The notes under the pieces were generated by a model. It was not told the origin of the DNA and made no database searches. It worked only from the letters and a program-made list of their open reading frames with translations. The position numbers and the translations under genes were made by a program. Below, one piece after another: positions 6,227-14,149 of a stretch of DNA of 22,512 nt. The first letter of the stretch is position 1; each line of letters begins with the position of its first letter. This stretch comes from an uncultured Sutterella sp. (GTDB taxonomy: Bacteria; Pseudomonadota; Gammaproteobacteria; Burkholderiales; Burkholderiaceae_F), in contig USAL01000020.1 of assembly GCA_900552545.1 (NCBI GenBank), forward strand, positions 1 to 22,512. Direction: 5' to 3'.

Positions 6227-6778
6227 TTAAGCATGGCCCTGGTCGTTCGCAGCGGGAGCGGCGGTGCCGTTTTGCTGCTGGGCCTGCTGCTGGGCCAGAC
6301 GCTGCTGGTAGAGCGCCTCGAAGTTCACCTCGGGCAGGTTCACCGTCGGAAGACCCGTACGGTTGATGAGGTCGGCGAGATTCGCGCGGAGGTACGGATA
6401 GATGATGCTCGGGCAGAGCACGTTCACGAGGTGACGGATGCCGTCGGCGGGAATGTTGCGGATGTCGAAAAGACCGGCCTGCTTGCCTTCGGCAAGGAAC
6501 ATCGTTGCGCTCTTGGTGCCCACGGTGATCGTGCCGCGCACGACGACTTCGTAGCCGTTGGCGACGCCTTCGATGGCGCGCTGGGAGACTTCGAACTGGA
6601 TGTCGACGTTGGGCTGCTCTTCGGGCGCATGCAGGAAGATTTCCGGCGCATGCGGCATCTCAAGGGACGCGTCCTTGAGGTAGCAGCGGATCATCTGGAA
6701 GGACGGCTCGTTGTTGGCGGCCTGGGCCTGCTCAGGATTCTGCTGGGGGTTCTGAGCGTTCTGGTTTTCTTCTGCCAT
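6227..6778 (-). CDS. secB: Protein-export chaperone SecB
   Basis: The 183-residue protein has the SecB core: FQMIRCYLKDASLEMPHAPE, then VSQRAIEG, YEVVVRGTITV, AEGKQAGLFDI and the strongly conserved CPSIIYPYLRANLADL followed by LPEVNFEALY. SecB is a cytoplasmic tetramer that keeps pre-proteins unfolded and passes them to SecA. The N-terminal Gln/Asn-rich extension (about 25 residues) and the Gln-rich C-terminal tail are longer than in E. coli (155 residues) and resemble betaproteobacterial forms. I chose the ATG at 6778 (MAEENQN); a TTG at 6790 is in frame. It lies 86 bases after the rhodanese-like gene on the same strand, a usual Burkholderiales pairing, and is probably transcribed with it. 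Confidence 0.95.
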   Translation of the reverse strand: MAEENQNAQNPQQNPEQAQAANNEPSFQMIRCYLKDASLEMPHAPEIFLHAPEEQPNVDIQFEVSQRAIEGVANGYEVVVRGTITVGTKSATMFLAEGKQAGLFDIRNIPADGIRHLVNVLCPSIIYPYLRANLADLINRTGLPTVNLPEVNFEALYQQRLAQQQAQQQNGTAAPAANDQGHA

Positions 6779-6864
6779 TTTGATTTTCAATCCGTTAAAA
6801 GGCGCCGGGCGAGCCCCTCAGGCCGCGCGGCAAGTGTTGGAAAACTGTGTCGAAGCCTTCAGGC

Positions 6865-7266
6865 TTAGCGCGAGAAGGGAAGCCCCGCGCGGCGCCAGGC
6901 CTGCAGGCCGCCCTGAAGGACGAAGACGTTGAAGCCGAGACCGCGCAAGAGCGGCGAGGCAAGCTTCGTGCGGCGGTTGTCCTCGTCGACGAGCAGCACG
7001 GGCTTGTCCTTCTTCAGACGCTCAAACTCGTTCTGGATGCGGTCGGCGGGAATGTTGATCGAGCGCGCGATGGCCTCTTTCTTGAACTCCTTGGGATCGC
7101 GCAGATCGACGATCTGGGCGCCCTGATGATTGATGAGTTCGGTGGCCTGGGTGCTGTCGACCTGCGGGCCATAACGGCGCTTCGTAAAATACGGCGCCGC
7201 GAGCGTGATCACGCACACCAGAATGATCGCGAGCAGCAGGATGTTGTCAATCAGAAACTGAGTCAC
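6865..7266 (-). CDS. Membrane-anchored rhodanese-like protein lacking the catalytic cysteine
   Basis: The 133-residue protein has one N-terminal membrane segment (about 6-26) followed by a rhodanese-like domain (about 36-130: ATELINHQGAQIVDLRDPKEF, SINIPADRI, QGGLQAWRRAGLP). In active rhodaneses a Cys heads the loop C-x-x-G-x-R; here that loop reads VDEDNRR (93-99), so persulfide chemistry by the usual mechanism is not expected. The reading frame remains open much further upstream, but rhodanese features and the genome layout support a GTG start at 7266, with no closer ATG. A TATAAT box lies about 120 bases upstream. The gene precedes secB, as in other Burkholderiales, where a glutaredoxin (grxC) often lies between; none is present here. 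It may be a binding or scaffold protein. Confidence 0.85.
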   Translation of the reverse strand: MTQFLIDNILLLAIILVCVITLAAPYFTKRRYGPQVDSTQATELINHQGAQIVDLRDPKEFKKEAIARSINIPADRIQNEFERLKKDKPVLLVDEDNRRTKLASPLLRGLGFNVFVLQGGLQAWRRAGLPFSR

Positions 7267-7597
7267 GTCTTTTCGTCCGTTTTGAATGCAATGACTGAAT
7301 CGGGATTCGGTTCGCAGGATCGCCTGGCGCGGCGTCGCTGCCTCGAAGGGACCCGCACCACGGATGGTGAAGGCAATTGCGGCATTATAGAATGTTGGGA
7401 TTGATTGCACGCCGCCCGGGGAAAGGCGTGTCTGCAAGGATGCTGCGGGGGCTCCTTGCGCCCTCATGTCCTTATGCCTGTTTAGGGGTCGCCCAGCATT
7501 TTCCAACGATTTCCCATCGATTTTTCCCTTCGACTTGACCGCGGCCTTGACTGCGACATTGACCGCGCCGTCGTTTGGCCCTTTTTTCTGCTCGTTC
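7267..7597. other. 331-bp divergent region between the rhodanese-like gene and envC
   Basis: This region separates the minus-strand rhodanese-secB pair from the plus-strand envC cluster and must hold both promoters. A perfect minus-strand TATAAT lies at 7389-7384. An in-frame ATG at 7466 would extend EnvC by 44 residues, but that extension has no sensible features. No other gene is seen. Confidence 0.5.
7384..7412 (-). promoter_or_regulatory. Probable promoter of the rhodanese-secB operon
   Basis: A consensus TATAAT -10 box is at 7389-7384 on the minus strand. The -35 region, 17 bases further upstream, is GCGTGC and weak, as is common in high-GC betaproteobacteria. It would give a leader of about 110 bases before the GTG at 7266. 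Confidence 0.5.
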
Positions 7598-8950
7598 ATG
7601 AACCTCACCTCCGGTTGCCGCGCTCGCCTCGCCCCGCTTTCGGGACTTGCGCGACTTGCCCGGCTCTGCTGCCTTTGCGCCGCCCTCGCGGTGCCGCTTG
7701 CGCTCGCCCCGCAGCCGGCGCTTTCGGCCGCCGCGAGCACGAGCACCAAGGAGCGCTCGAACCTGCAGAAAGAGCAGCGCACGATCAAGGGGCAGATCTC
7801 GAGCATCAAGAAAGACATCGAGCAGAAGCAGGCGCGCGTCGACAGCGCCAACCAGGAGCTGCGCGCGTCCGAAAAGGCGATTTCAGACAGCAACCGCACC
7901 CTCAAGGAGCTCGGCGCCCAAAAGAGCGCCGTTGAAAACCAGCTTGCCGACCTCAAGCGCGAGGCCGACATCGTGGGCATGCACGTCACCGAGGCCGAGG
8001 ATCTCGTGGCGGTCATCACCCAGGCGCAGTTTCTGAACTCGCGCCGCCACCCCTGGCAGGCGGCCTTAACCGGCGACAACCCCAACGACATCACCCGCAT
8101 GTCGGCCATTCTGCGCTACATGGCCCGCGAGCAGGACCGCACGATCGACCGGCTTGCCAACCGCAGAAAGAACATCGAAGTCGTCACGGCCAAGACCAAC
8201 GCCACGCAAAAGGAGCTCTCGCGCATCGAGGCCGACGAGCAGAAAAACCGCGACAACCTTGAAAAGGAAAAGAGCCGCCGCGAGAGCGCCGTGAACGAAC
8301 TCAAAAAGGAGCTCAACACCCAGCGCGAGCGCTACGAGCAGTTGGTGAAAAACGACCGGCAGCTTACCAACCTCATCGCCAACATCGACAAGCAGATCGA
8401 GGCGGCCGCCGCCAAGGAGCGCGCCCGCAAGGAGAAGCTTGCGCGCGCCGAAAAGGAAAAGGCCGCCCGCGAGGCCGAGCAGCGCAAGTCGCGCCGTCCC
8501 TCGCAGACGGCTTCCGCCAACCGCACGACCGTCGCGCCCGTCACGGGCAACTTCGGCAAGATGCGCGGCAAGCTCACCATGCCCACCAAGGGCAAGATCG
8601 TCGCCAAGTTCGGCCAGAAGCGCGAGGGGGCGGCAAGCGACCTCGCCTGGCGAGGCCTTCTCATCAGCGGCAGGATGGGCCAGGACGTCGTCGCCACCGC
8701 GGGCGGCACCGTGGTCTTTGCCGACTGGATGCGCGGGTTTGGGAACCTCATGATTCTCCATCACGGTTCGAACTATCTTTCGGTCTACGCCAACAACGAG
8801 TCGCTCTACAAATCCGTGGGCGACACCGTGAAACAAGGCGAAACGATTGCCAGCGTCGGCCGCTCGGGTGGCGAGGATTCCCCGGGCTTATACTTTGAGC
8901 TCCGCTACAAGGGCAAGCCCTTTGATCCGGCCCGCTGGATCGCCAAATAG
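7598..8950 (+). CDS. envC: EnvC-type murein hydrolase activator (coiled coil plus degenerate LytM)
   Basis: This 450-residue protein starts at the ATG at 7598, which opens a Sec signal peptide (basic n-region, hydrophobic core CCLCAALAVPLALA, cleavage near ALSA-AA at 41-46). Residues about 50-310 are a long coiled coil rich in Lys, Glu and Gln, with a very basic Lys/Arg/Ala linker (about 312-345). The C-terminal LytM/M23 domain (about 367-450) keeps the fold (VVATAGGTVVFAD, GNLMILHHGSNYLSVYANN, GLYFELRYKGKPFDPARW) but has lost the zinc ligands: the usual H-x-H position is Leu-Tyr-Phe at 431-433. This is the pattern of EnvC, which activates the amidases AmiA/AmiB at the division septum without cutting peptidoglycan itself. 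It lies upstream of ctpA and moeB on the same strand, a layout found in Burkholderiales. An ATG at 7466 is in frame but less likely. Confidence 0.92.
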   Translation: MNLTSGCRARLAPLSGLARLARLCCLCAALAVPLALAPQPALSAAASTSTKERSNLQKEQRTIKGQISSIKKDIEQKQARVDSANQELRASEKAISDSNRTLKELGAQKSAVENQLADLKREADIVGMHVTEAEDLVAVITQAQFLNSRRHPWQAALTGDNPNDITRMSAILRYMAREQDRTIDRLANRRKNIEVVTAKTNATQKELSRIEADEQKNRDNLEKEKSRRESAVNELKKELNTQRERYEQLVKNDRQLTNLIANIDKQIEAAAAKERARKEKLARAEKEKAAREAEQRKSRRPSQTASANRTTVAPVTGNFGKMRGKLTMPTKGKIVAKFGQKREGAASDLAWRGLLISGRMGQDVVATAGGTVVFADWMRGFGNLMILHHGSNYLSVYANNESLYKSVGDTVKQGETIASVGRSGGEDSPGLYFELRYKGKPFDPARWIAK

Positions 8951-8953
8951 CGC

Positions 8954-9005
8954 CCGAAAAGCCCGGCGCCGCCGGTTTCGCGCGGCGCTGTTTTCGGTGT
9001 TTTTC
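8954..9005 (+). terminator. Hairpin (terminator or attenuator) between envC and ctpA
   Basis: The inner stem GCGCCGC (8966-8972) with GCGGCGC (8982-8988) is extended by outer arms CCGAAAA (8954-8960) and TTTTCGG (8991-8997), followed by TGTTTTT. It starts right after the envC stop and may reduce read-through into ctpA. Confidence 0.6.
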
Positions 9006-9094
9006 CTTTGCGGCTTTGCGGCGGACATCCCCAACGTTTTATCTGCCGGCGGCAGCTCCCGGCCCCGGCGTCAGTCTAGATTTCACATCCAGCC

Positions 9095-10669
9095 ATGCGC
9101 TTTCTGCCCCGCTCCCTATCGCTTGCCGTCGCCGGTCTGTGCGCCGGCATCGTGCTGACGACCGGCCTGCAGGCCATTGCCGCCGACGGCGACAAGTCGA
9201 CCAAGCTGCCGCTTGAGGACATCGAGCTTTTTGCCGACGTCTACGGCTCGATCAAGAACTTCTACGTCGATGAGATTCCGGACTCGGAGCTCATGGAAAA
9301 CGCCATCAAGGGCATGGTCGAAGGGCTCGATCCGCACAGCTCCTTCCTTGACTACAAGGAGTTCAAGGACATGCAGGAGAGCACGACAGGCGAATTCGGC
9401 GGCCTCGGCCTTGAGGTCACCAAGGACCCCACCGGCGTGCGCGTGGTTTCGCCCATCGACGACACGCCCGCGGCCCGTGCAGGCGTCATGGCGGGCGATC
9501 TGATCATCAAGATCGACGGCAAGGCCACGGCCGACCTCTCGCTCAACGAGAACGTCAAGCTCATGCGCGGCAAGCCCAAGACGAAGATCGTGCTCACCAT
9601 CGCCCGCAAGGGCGAGAGCAAGCCCATCGTGGTCAATCTCGTGCGCGACATCATCAAGGTGAAGTCGGTAAAGAGCAAGGAGCTCTCCGATGGTCTCGGC
9701 TACATCCGCATCTCGCAGTTTCAGGAGCACACGGCCGAGGACGTCGCGCAGGCTCTCATGAAGCTCAACCAGAACAAGCACCTCAAGGGCGTCGTTCTTG
9801 ACCTGAGAAACAATCCGGGCGGACTTCTGAATGCCGCAATCGGCGTGTCGGCGGCGTTTTTGCCCGCCGACAGCCGCGTCGTCTCCACCCGCGGCCGCAA
9901 TCCGCAGGAAGAGCGCAAGTTCACCGCCTCCTACAAGGACTACTCGACGAGCAATTCCGGCAAGGACTACATCGCGACGCTGCCTGCGGTTGTAAAGAGC
10001 GTCCCCGTCGTCGTTCTCATCAACCCGGCCTCGGCATCGGCTTCCGAAATCGTCGCCGGCGCCCTGCAGGACCACAAGCGCGCGACCATCATGGGCACGC
10101 GCTCCTTCGGCAAGGGCAGCGTGCAGACGATCCTGCCGCTGCGCATGAAGCGCGATGAAACCACGGGCGTGAAGATCACCACGGCGCGCTACTACACGCC
10201 CTCGGGCCGCACGATTCAGGCCAAGGGCATCACGCCCGACATCGCCGTCGACGACACGCCCGAAGGCAACTACCCGTCCTTTACGATCCGCGAGTCCGAT
10301 CTTGCGCATCACATCGAGGTCGCCGACACGACCAAGGGCAAAAACGGCAAGGCCGACGCCAAGGCCAAGGACAATGACAATGAGAAAGCCCGCGAAAAGG
10401 CCAAGGAGCGCGACGCCGAACTTGATCTCGAGGAAGACGCCAAGGTGCCGACACTGCGCTACATGTTCGGCGACGAGGAGGACTTCCCGCTGCAGCAGGC
10501 GCGCGCCTATCTGCTCGGCAAGGACGTGATCACGCACGACGAGACCCAGGCCAAGCTCAAGGCCGAACGCAAGGCCAAGGATGCCGCCGCAAACGCCAAG
10601 GACAAGGCGGGCAAGTCCGCAGCGACCGAGAAGCAGAGGGCCGGCGAGGCCTCTGATGCGAAGAAGTAA
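9095..10669 (+). CDS. ctpA: C-terminal processing peptidase, S41A family
   Basis: The 524-residue protein has a signal peptide (about 1-30), a short N-terminal helical part, a PDZ domain (about 100-185: FGGLGLEV, AARAGVMAGDLIIKIDGK) and the S41 protease core. The core shows GYIRISQF, LDLRNNPGGLL and NPASASASEIVAGALQD, then GTRSFGKGSVQ. By spacing to known members (Ser/Lys 25 apart, Gln four further) the catalytic Ser315, Lys340 and Gln344 are present, so it should be active in the periplasm, trimming or degrading proteins from their C-termini; some relatives control peptidoglycan hydrolases. Residues 412-450 and 485-524 are unusually rich in Lys, Asp, Glu and Ala. The gene is 144 bases after envC, with a hairpin between, and 23 bases before moeB. 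Confidence 0.95.
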   Translation: MRFLPRSLSLAVAGLCAGIVLTTGLQAIAADGDKSTKLPLEDIELFADVYGSIKNFYVDEIPDSELMENAIKGMVEGLDPHSSFLDYKEFKDMQESTTGEFGGLGLEVTKDPTGVRVVSPIDDTPAARAGVMAGDLIIKIDGKATADLSLNENVKLMRGKPKTKIVLTIARKGESKPIVVNLVRDIIKVKSVKSKELSDGLGYIRISQFQEHTAEDVAQALMKLNQNKHLKGVVLDLRNNPGGLLNAAIGVSAAFLPADSRVVSTRGRNPQEERKFTASYKDYSTSNSGKDYIATLPAVVKSVPVVVLINPASASASEIVAGALQDHKRATIMGTRSFGKGSVQTILPLRMKRDETTGVKITTARYYTPSGRTIQAKGITPDIAVDDTPEGNYPSFTIRESDLAHHIEVADTTKGKNGKADAKAKDNDNEKAREKAKERDAELDLEEDAKVPTLRYMFGDEEDFPLQQARAYLLGKDVITHDETQAKLKAERKAKDAAANAKDKAGKSAATEKQRAGEASDAKK

Positions 10670-10692
10670 TCCTTTGCGCCCCGGAAAACGCC

Positions 10693-11463
10693 ATGACGAC
10701 GCACGACGAGGCTCTCTTTGAGAGCGAATCGGCCCGCGCCCGCGCAAGCCGCCATATTCTTCTAAAGGAAATCGGCGTTGAGGGCGCGCGTCGCATCGCG
10801 GGGCTCTCGGCGCTTGTGATCGGCGCGGGCGGCGTGGGCTGCCCGGCAGCGCTCTGCCTTGCGGAGGCCGGCATCCGCGAGCTCACGCTCATTGATGCCG
10901 ATGCCGTCGAGGAATCCAACCTCGCGCGGCAGATTCTTCACACCCCGGCGCGGCTTGGCATGAACAAGGCCCAGAGCGCCGCACAGGCGCTTGCCGACAT
11001 CAATCCCGCGGTGAAGGTCAACGCCGTCGCCGCCTGGGCCGATGAGGAATCGATCAAAAGGCTCGGGCGCGAGGTTGACGTCATCCTTGACTGCTCGGAC
11101 AACTTCGCCACGCGCCATGCGGCAAACCGTGCGGCGCTTAACCTTTCCAAGCCTCTTGTGACGGTCTCGGCCATCCGCTACAGCCTTCAGGTCGCCTTCT
11201 TTGACTTCACGAAGCCCGCGAGCGCCTGCTACGCCTGCGTCTTTCCCGAAGATGAGGAGGCCGACGTCAAGGCCTCGCAGGTGGGAGTGCTCGCGCCCGT
11301 GACCGGCTTTGCCGGCATGATCGCCGCCGAAGAGGTTCTCAAGTGGGCCGCCGGCATGGAGTCGCTTGCGGGCAGCATGCTCGTGCTCGATACCCTTTCC
11401 TGGCAGATGCAGCGCTTTGCGCTTGCGAAGATGCCCGACTGCACGGTCTGCGCCGGCAGATAG
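10693..11463 (+). CDS. moeB: MoeB/ThiF/HesA-family adenylyltransferase
   Basis: This 256-residue E1-like protein has the nucleotide-binding GAGGVG (44-49), acidic DAD (68-70), SNLARQ with Arg79, the DCSDN motif (133-137) and two CxxC pairs for structural zinc (Cys179/Cys182, Cys250/Cys253). Family members adenylate the C-terminal Gly of a small sulfur carrier: MoaD in molybdopterin synthesis (MoeB) or ThiS in thiamine synthesis (ThiF). Sequence alone does not separate the two here; its length (about 250) and place behind ctpA, as in other Burkholderiales, favour the MoeB-type label. The ATG at 10693 lies 23 bases after ctpA, so the two are probably one transcript. A strong terminator follows. 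The protein is cytoplasmic. The family call is firm and the pathway uncertain. Confidence 0.88.
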   Translation: MTTHDEALFESESARARASRHILLKEIGVEGARRIAGLSALVIGAGGVGCPAALCLAEAGIRELTLIDADAVEESNLARQILHTPARLGMNKAQSAAQALADINPAVKVNAVAAWADEESIKRLGREVDVILDCSDNFATRHAANRAALNLSKPLVTVSAIRYSLQVAFFDFTKPASACYACVFPEDEEADVKASQVGVLAPVTGFAGMIAAEEVLKWAAGMESLAGSMLVLDTLSWQMQRFALAKMPDCTVCAGR

Positions 11464-11499
11464 CAAGGGCCGCCCCGCCCCAGTTCGAATTCCCCCTCT

Positions 11500-11528
11500 C
11501 CCTGCGCACGCCGCGCAGGGATTTTTTT
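11500..11528 (+). terminator. Rho-independent terminator after moeB
   Basis: The perfect stem CCCTGCGC (11500-11507) with GCGCAGGG (11513-11520), a five-base loop and TTTTTTT at 11522-11528 ends the envC-ctpA-moeB cluster. The minus strand has no T run, so it is one-directional. Confidence 0.9.
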
Positions 11529-11546
11529 GCCCTCTTTTTGCCGCGC

Positions 11547-13829
11547 TTAGTGCAGCTGTCCCCAGTAGAGCGTGATCGAGGATCCTTCGCCGAAGGTGCG
11601 GCCGGCGACAAGATAAATCGGCCCTACCCAGCTGTCGGCCGCCATATAAAGGCTTGCCGCGCGCTTCCAGGACCGGTCAGGCTGCCAGACCTGGGCTTCC
11701 GAGCCGCCCTCATCGTAGGCGCGGCCGATCTCGGCGCTTGCGCCCAGATAAAACGGCATTCGCAGCACGTCGACATGGCGGCTGAAGTCGTGATAGACGA
11801 GCGCTCGCGCCAGGTGCAGACGGTTGCCCGCCCAGCGTCCGTAGGGCGAGCCCGAGAGATTGAAGACGCCGCCCAGGTTGAAGTTGCCCGCCTGCGGGGC
11901 GCGCGCATAGCGCCCTGAAAGAAGCATCGTCGTGCGGTCGGTGAGTTTGACGGGCTTCCAGAAGTTGACGTCGTAGGCGACGCCCTCGATTGCGCTCATG
12001 CGCGTGGAGTCGGGCGCAATCGCCTTCCAGACCGAAGCGTCAAGCAAAAGGCCCTTGGTGGGAAAGCTCGCATCGTCCAACGTATCGATCCCGAAATTGA
12101 GCCTCGTGAAGATCGACTGCGCCCGGGCGTTTCGATCGATGGCGCCGATCTCGGCCTTGGTGCGGTTGTCGAGCCACCCGCCCCCGAGCGTGACGCGCCC
12201 GAAGCGCCCCATGTCGTAGCCCAGATTGAGCGCAAAGGTGAGCCTTTCATTGTGGTAGCGCGCCGTCGCGTCGCCTTCGCTGTTGTAGACGTCAAAGGGC
12301 TCCCACTCGTAGCTTGCCTCGGGCTGCAGGAAGAAGTTGGTTGCACTCCCGAGGGGCTGATGCCATTCGGAGGCGATGCGCTTCACCTCACCCGCCTGCA
12401 GCAGGTTCGTCCAGCGCCCGCCCCAGTTGTTGAGCCACCCCCAGGTGTGCGAGAGCATCACGTTGAAGGTATTGGACTGTGCGAAGTTGCTCTCAACATT
12501 GCCGCCAAAGCGCAGCACCGAGTAGCCGTAGTCCTTCTCGGTGGGCGCAAAGACCAACACCTCGCTGTTGTAGGGCCCCGGCTCGAACTTGAAGGGGACG
12601 CTTTGAAAGTCTCCCGTCGCCCAGAGGCTGCGCGCGGCGTCGGCCACCTCCTCGTTGGTGACCGGGCGCGAGGTGGCGATGTCGATTTCGCCGCGCACGC
12701 GCTCGGGATTGACGGTCTTCAATCCCGCCACCTGAACTCCCGAGAGGTTGTGCTCGCGCACGTCGTGCATCCGGCGGCTTCGAGCCTCGGCCCAGCTTTG
12801 ATAGTTGTCGCGAGAAACGGCCAGGGCAAGGAGCTTTTCCTTTTGCGCCATCGCGGCCTCATAGCCGCGCTCGATGATTTCCGAGGCGCGCATGAAGTCG
12901 CCCGAGGTAAAGCCTTCGAGATCGGGCTCGATGTAGATGTCGTCTTCTCTGATGCGGCTTTTGCTTACCTTGACGTTCTGTTCGGTCAGAAGATTGACGA
13001 CCTGCCCCATGATGCCCACGATGCTTCCGAGGCGGTCGCGCTTGTTTAAGGGCGTCCCCACGTTGATGACGACAAGGCGCCCGGCGCCCATGGCGCGCGC
13101 CTCGTCAACGGGAAGGTTCGCGACAAGCCCGCCGTCAACGAGAAGCTTTCCTTCATACTGCACCGGCGCATAGGCGCCCGGCACCGACATCGAGGCGCGC
13201 ATCGCCTGCGCAAGCGTGATGTTTCGCTGTAGCACGACGGGCGTGCCGTTTTCGAGGTCGGTAGCCATCGCCGCAAAGGAAATGGAAAGGCGCGAGAGGT
13301 CGTTTACCGTATTGACCGGTTCGGTCACGCGCTGCAGGAAGATGTCTAACTCCTGCGAGGGCACGACCTGAGCGGGGAATCGAAGCCCCTCGCGCGTCAG
13401 GCCGATCTCGCCGTCGCCCAATCCCATGCGCTCCTCGTTCTTGCGGCGCCAGGTGAGCTTTTCGCGGTCCGGGCGCGGCGCAAACATACGCGGCCAGTCG
13501 ACCGAGAGCGTGATGTCGCGGATTTCGTCGGCCGTATAGCCTGCGGCAAAGCCGCCTCCCACCATCGCGCCCATGCTCGTGCCGGCAACGACGTCAAAGG
13601 CGATGTTGAGCTCTTCAAGGGCCTTGAGAACGCCGATGTGCGCAAAGCCGCGCGCACCGCCCCCGGAGAGTACGAGTCCACGGCGCCCGCGGTGCTCGGC
13701 CTGCTGCATGGTCGGTTGAGGGGTCGGCTGCGTCGTCTGATGCGGCTCGGTCGCGGCGCACGCCGCCGTCGGTGAAAAAACGCCTGCAATGAGGCCTGCA
13801 AGAAAAACCAAAAGCGTCTGGCGCAGCAT
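11547..13829 (-). CDS. Patatin-like phospholipase autotransporter (type Vd, PlpD-like)
   Basis: The 760-residue protein has a signal peptide (about 1-25), a short Gln/Thr/Pro-rich linker and a patatin domain (about 50-330). The patatin residues are all present: oxyanion loop GGGARG (56-61), nucleophile Ser85 in GTSMG, and Asp232 in DGG, so lipase or esterase activity is likely. Residues about 365-425 look like a POTRA domain, and about 430-760 form alternating beta strands (YGYSVLRFGGNV, TFALNLGYDMGRFGRVTLGGG, YLVAGRTFGEGSSITLYWG) typical of a 16-strand outer-membrane barrel. Such type Vd proteins (PlpD, FplA) place the lipase outside the cell. The last residues are WGQLH, with no aromatic at the very end. 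The ATG at 13829 fits the signal peptide; the ribosome-binding site is weak. It converges with moeB and is divergent from gltL. Confidence 0.93.
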   Translation of the reverse strand: MLRQTLLVFLAGLIAGVFSPTAACAATEPHQTTQPTPQPTMQQAEHRGRRGLVLSGGGARGFAHIGVLKALEELNIAFDVVAGTSMGAMVGGGFAAGYTADEIRDITLSVDWPRMFAPRPDREKLTWRRKNEERMGLGDGEIGLTREGLRFPAQVVPSQELDIFLQRVTEPVNTVNDLSRLSISFAAMATDLENGTPVVLQRNITLAQAMRASMSVPGAYAPVQYEGKLLVDGGLVANLPVDEARAMGAGRLVVINVGTPLNKRDRLGSIVGIMGQVVNLLTEQNVKVSKSRIREDDIYIEPDLEGFTSGDFMRASEIIERGYEAAMAQKEKLLALAVSRDNYQSWAEARSRRMHDVREHNLSGVQVAGLKTVNPERVRGEIDIATSRPVTNEEVADAARSLWATGDFQSVPFKFEPGPYNSEVLVFAPTEKDYGYSVLRFGGNVESNFAQSNTFNVMLSHTWGWLNNWGGRWTNLLQAGEVKRIASEWHQPLGSATNFFLQPEASYEWEPFDVYNSEGDATARYHNERLTFALNLGYDMGRFGRVTLGGGWLDNRTKAEIGAIDRNARAQSIFTRLNFGIDTLDDASFPTKGLLLDASVWKAIAPDSTRMSAIEGVAYDVNFWKPVKLTDRTTMLLSGRYARAPQAGNFNLGGVFNLSGSPYGRWAGNRLHLARALVYHDFSRHVDVLRMPFYLGASAEIGRAYDEGGSEAQVWQPDRSWKRAASLYMAADSWVGPIYLVAGRTFGEGSSITLYWGQLH

Positions 13830-14149
13830 CGCTAAGAAAGTCTCTTGTCGTAAGGATTGGAGAATGGCCGCGGGGCATTCCGGCGATTTTTTGAGTTTAC
13901 TGCCTTTGGCGCTTCTCCCCTTGTCGGCTCTTTATCGACTGCGCCTACCGCCTGCGGCCAGGGGTTCTTCATGGCCTTGACGCAGCCTAGATTCAGCGCG
14001 CCGGAGGGCCTCACGCGCTTGAAAAACGCTGACTGTCCGCGAATTTTTCGGGCGCACCGGCAACGCATGCTCTAAAATGGACTGTTCGGCGGCCTTTTGT
14101 ACGCGCCGAGCGGATTTTTATTGACCTTTGAGTGTAAGGATCGTCTCCG
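13830..14149. other. 320-bp divergent region between the patatin and gltL genes
   Basis: No gene is recognised; short frames in the region have no family features. It must hold the promoters of both neighbours. A TAAAAT box at 14073-14078 is the best plus-strand candidate. For the patatin gene no clear promoter is seen. Confidence 0.4.
14073..14078 (+). promoter_or_regulatory. Possible -10 box of gltL
   Basis: TAAAAT followed by GG lies 72 bases before the ATG. The region 17 bases upstream has no good -35 box, so this rests on the -10 match alone. Confidence 0.3.

Noticed and set aside
7267..8109. A long upstream extension of the rhodanese-like frame (to 414 residues)
   Set aside because: The extension runs through the divergent promoter region and antisense to envC; the membrane segment and rhodanese domain begin at the GTG at 7266.
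8555..8950. An active LytM/M23 endopeptidase in the envC product
   Set aside because: The histidine zinc ligands are replaced (LYF at the usual H-x-H site), so it is called an activator and not an enzyme.
9116..10747. A 543-codon minus-strand frame
   Set aside because: It mirrors the clear ctpA gene and shows no protein family features.
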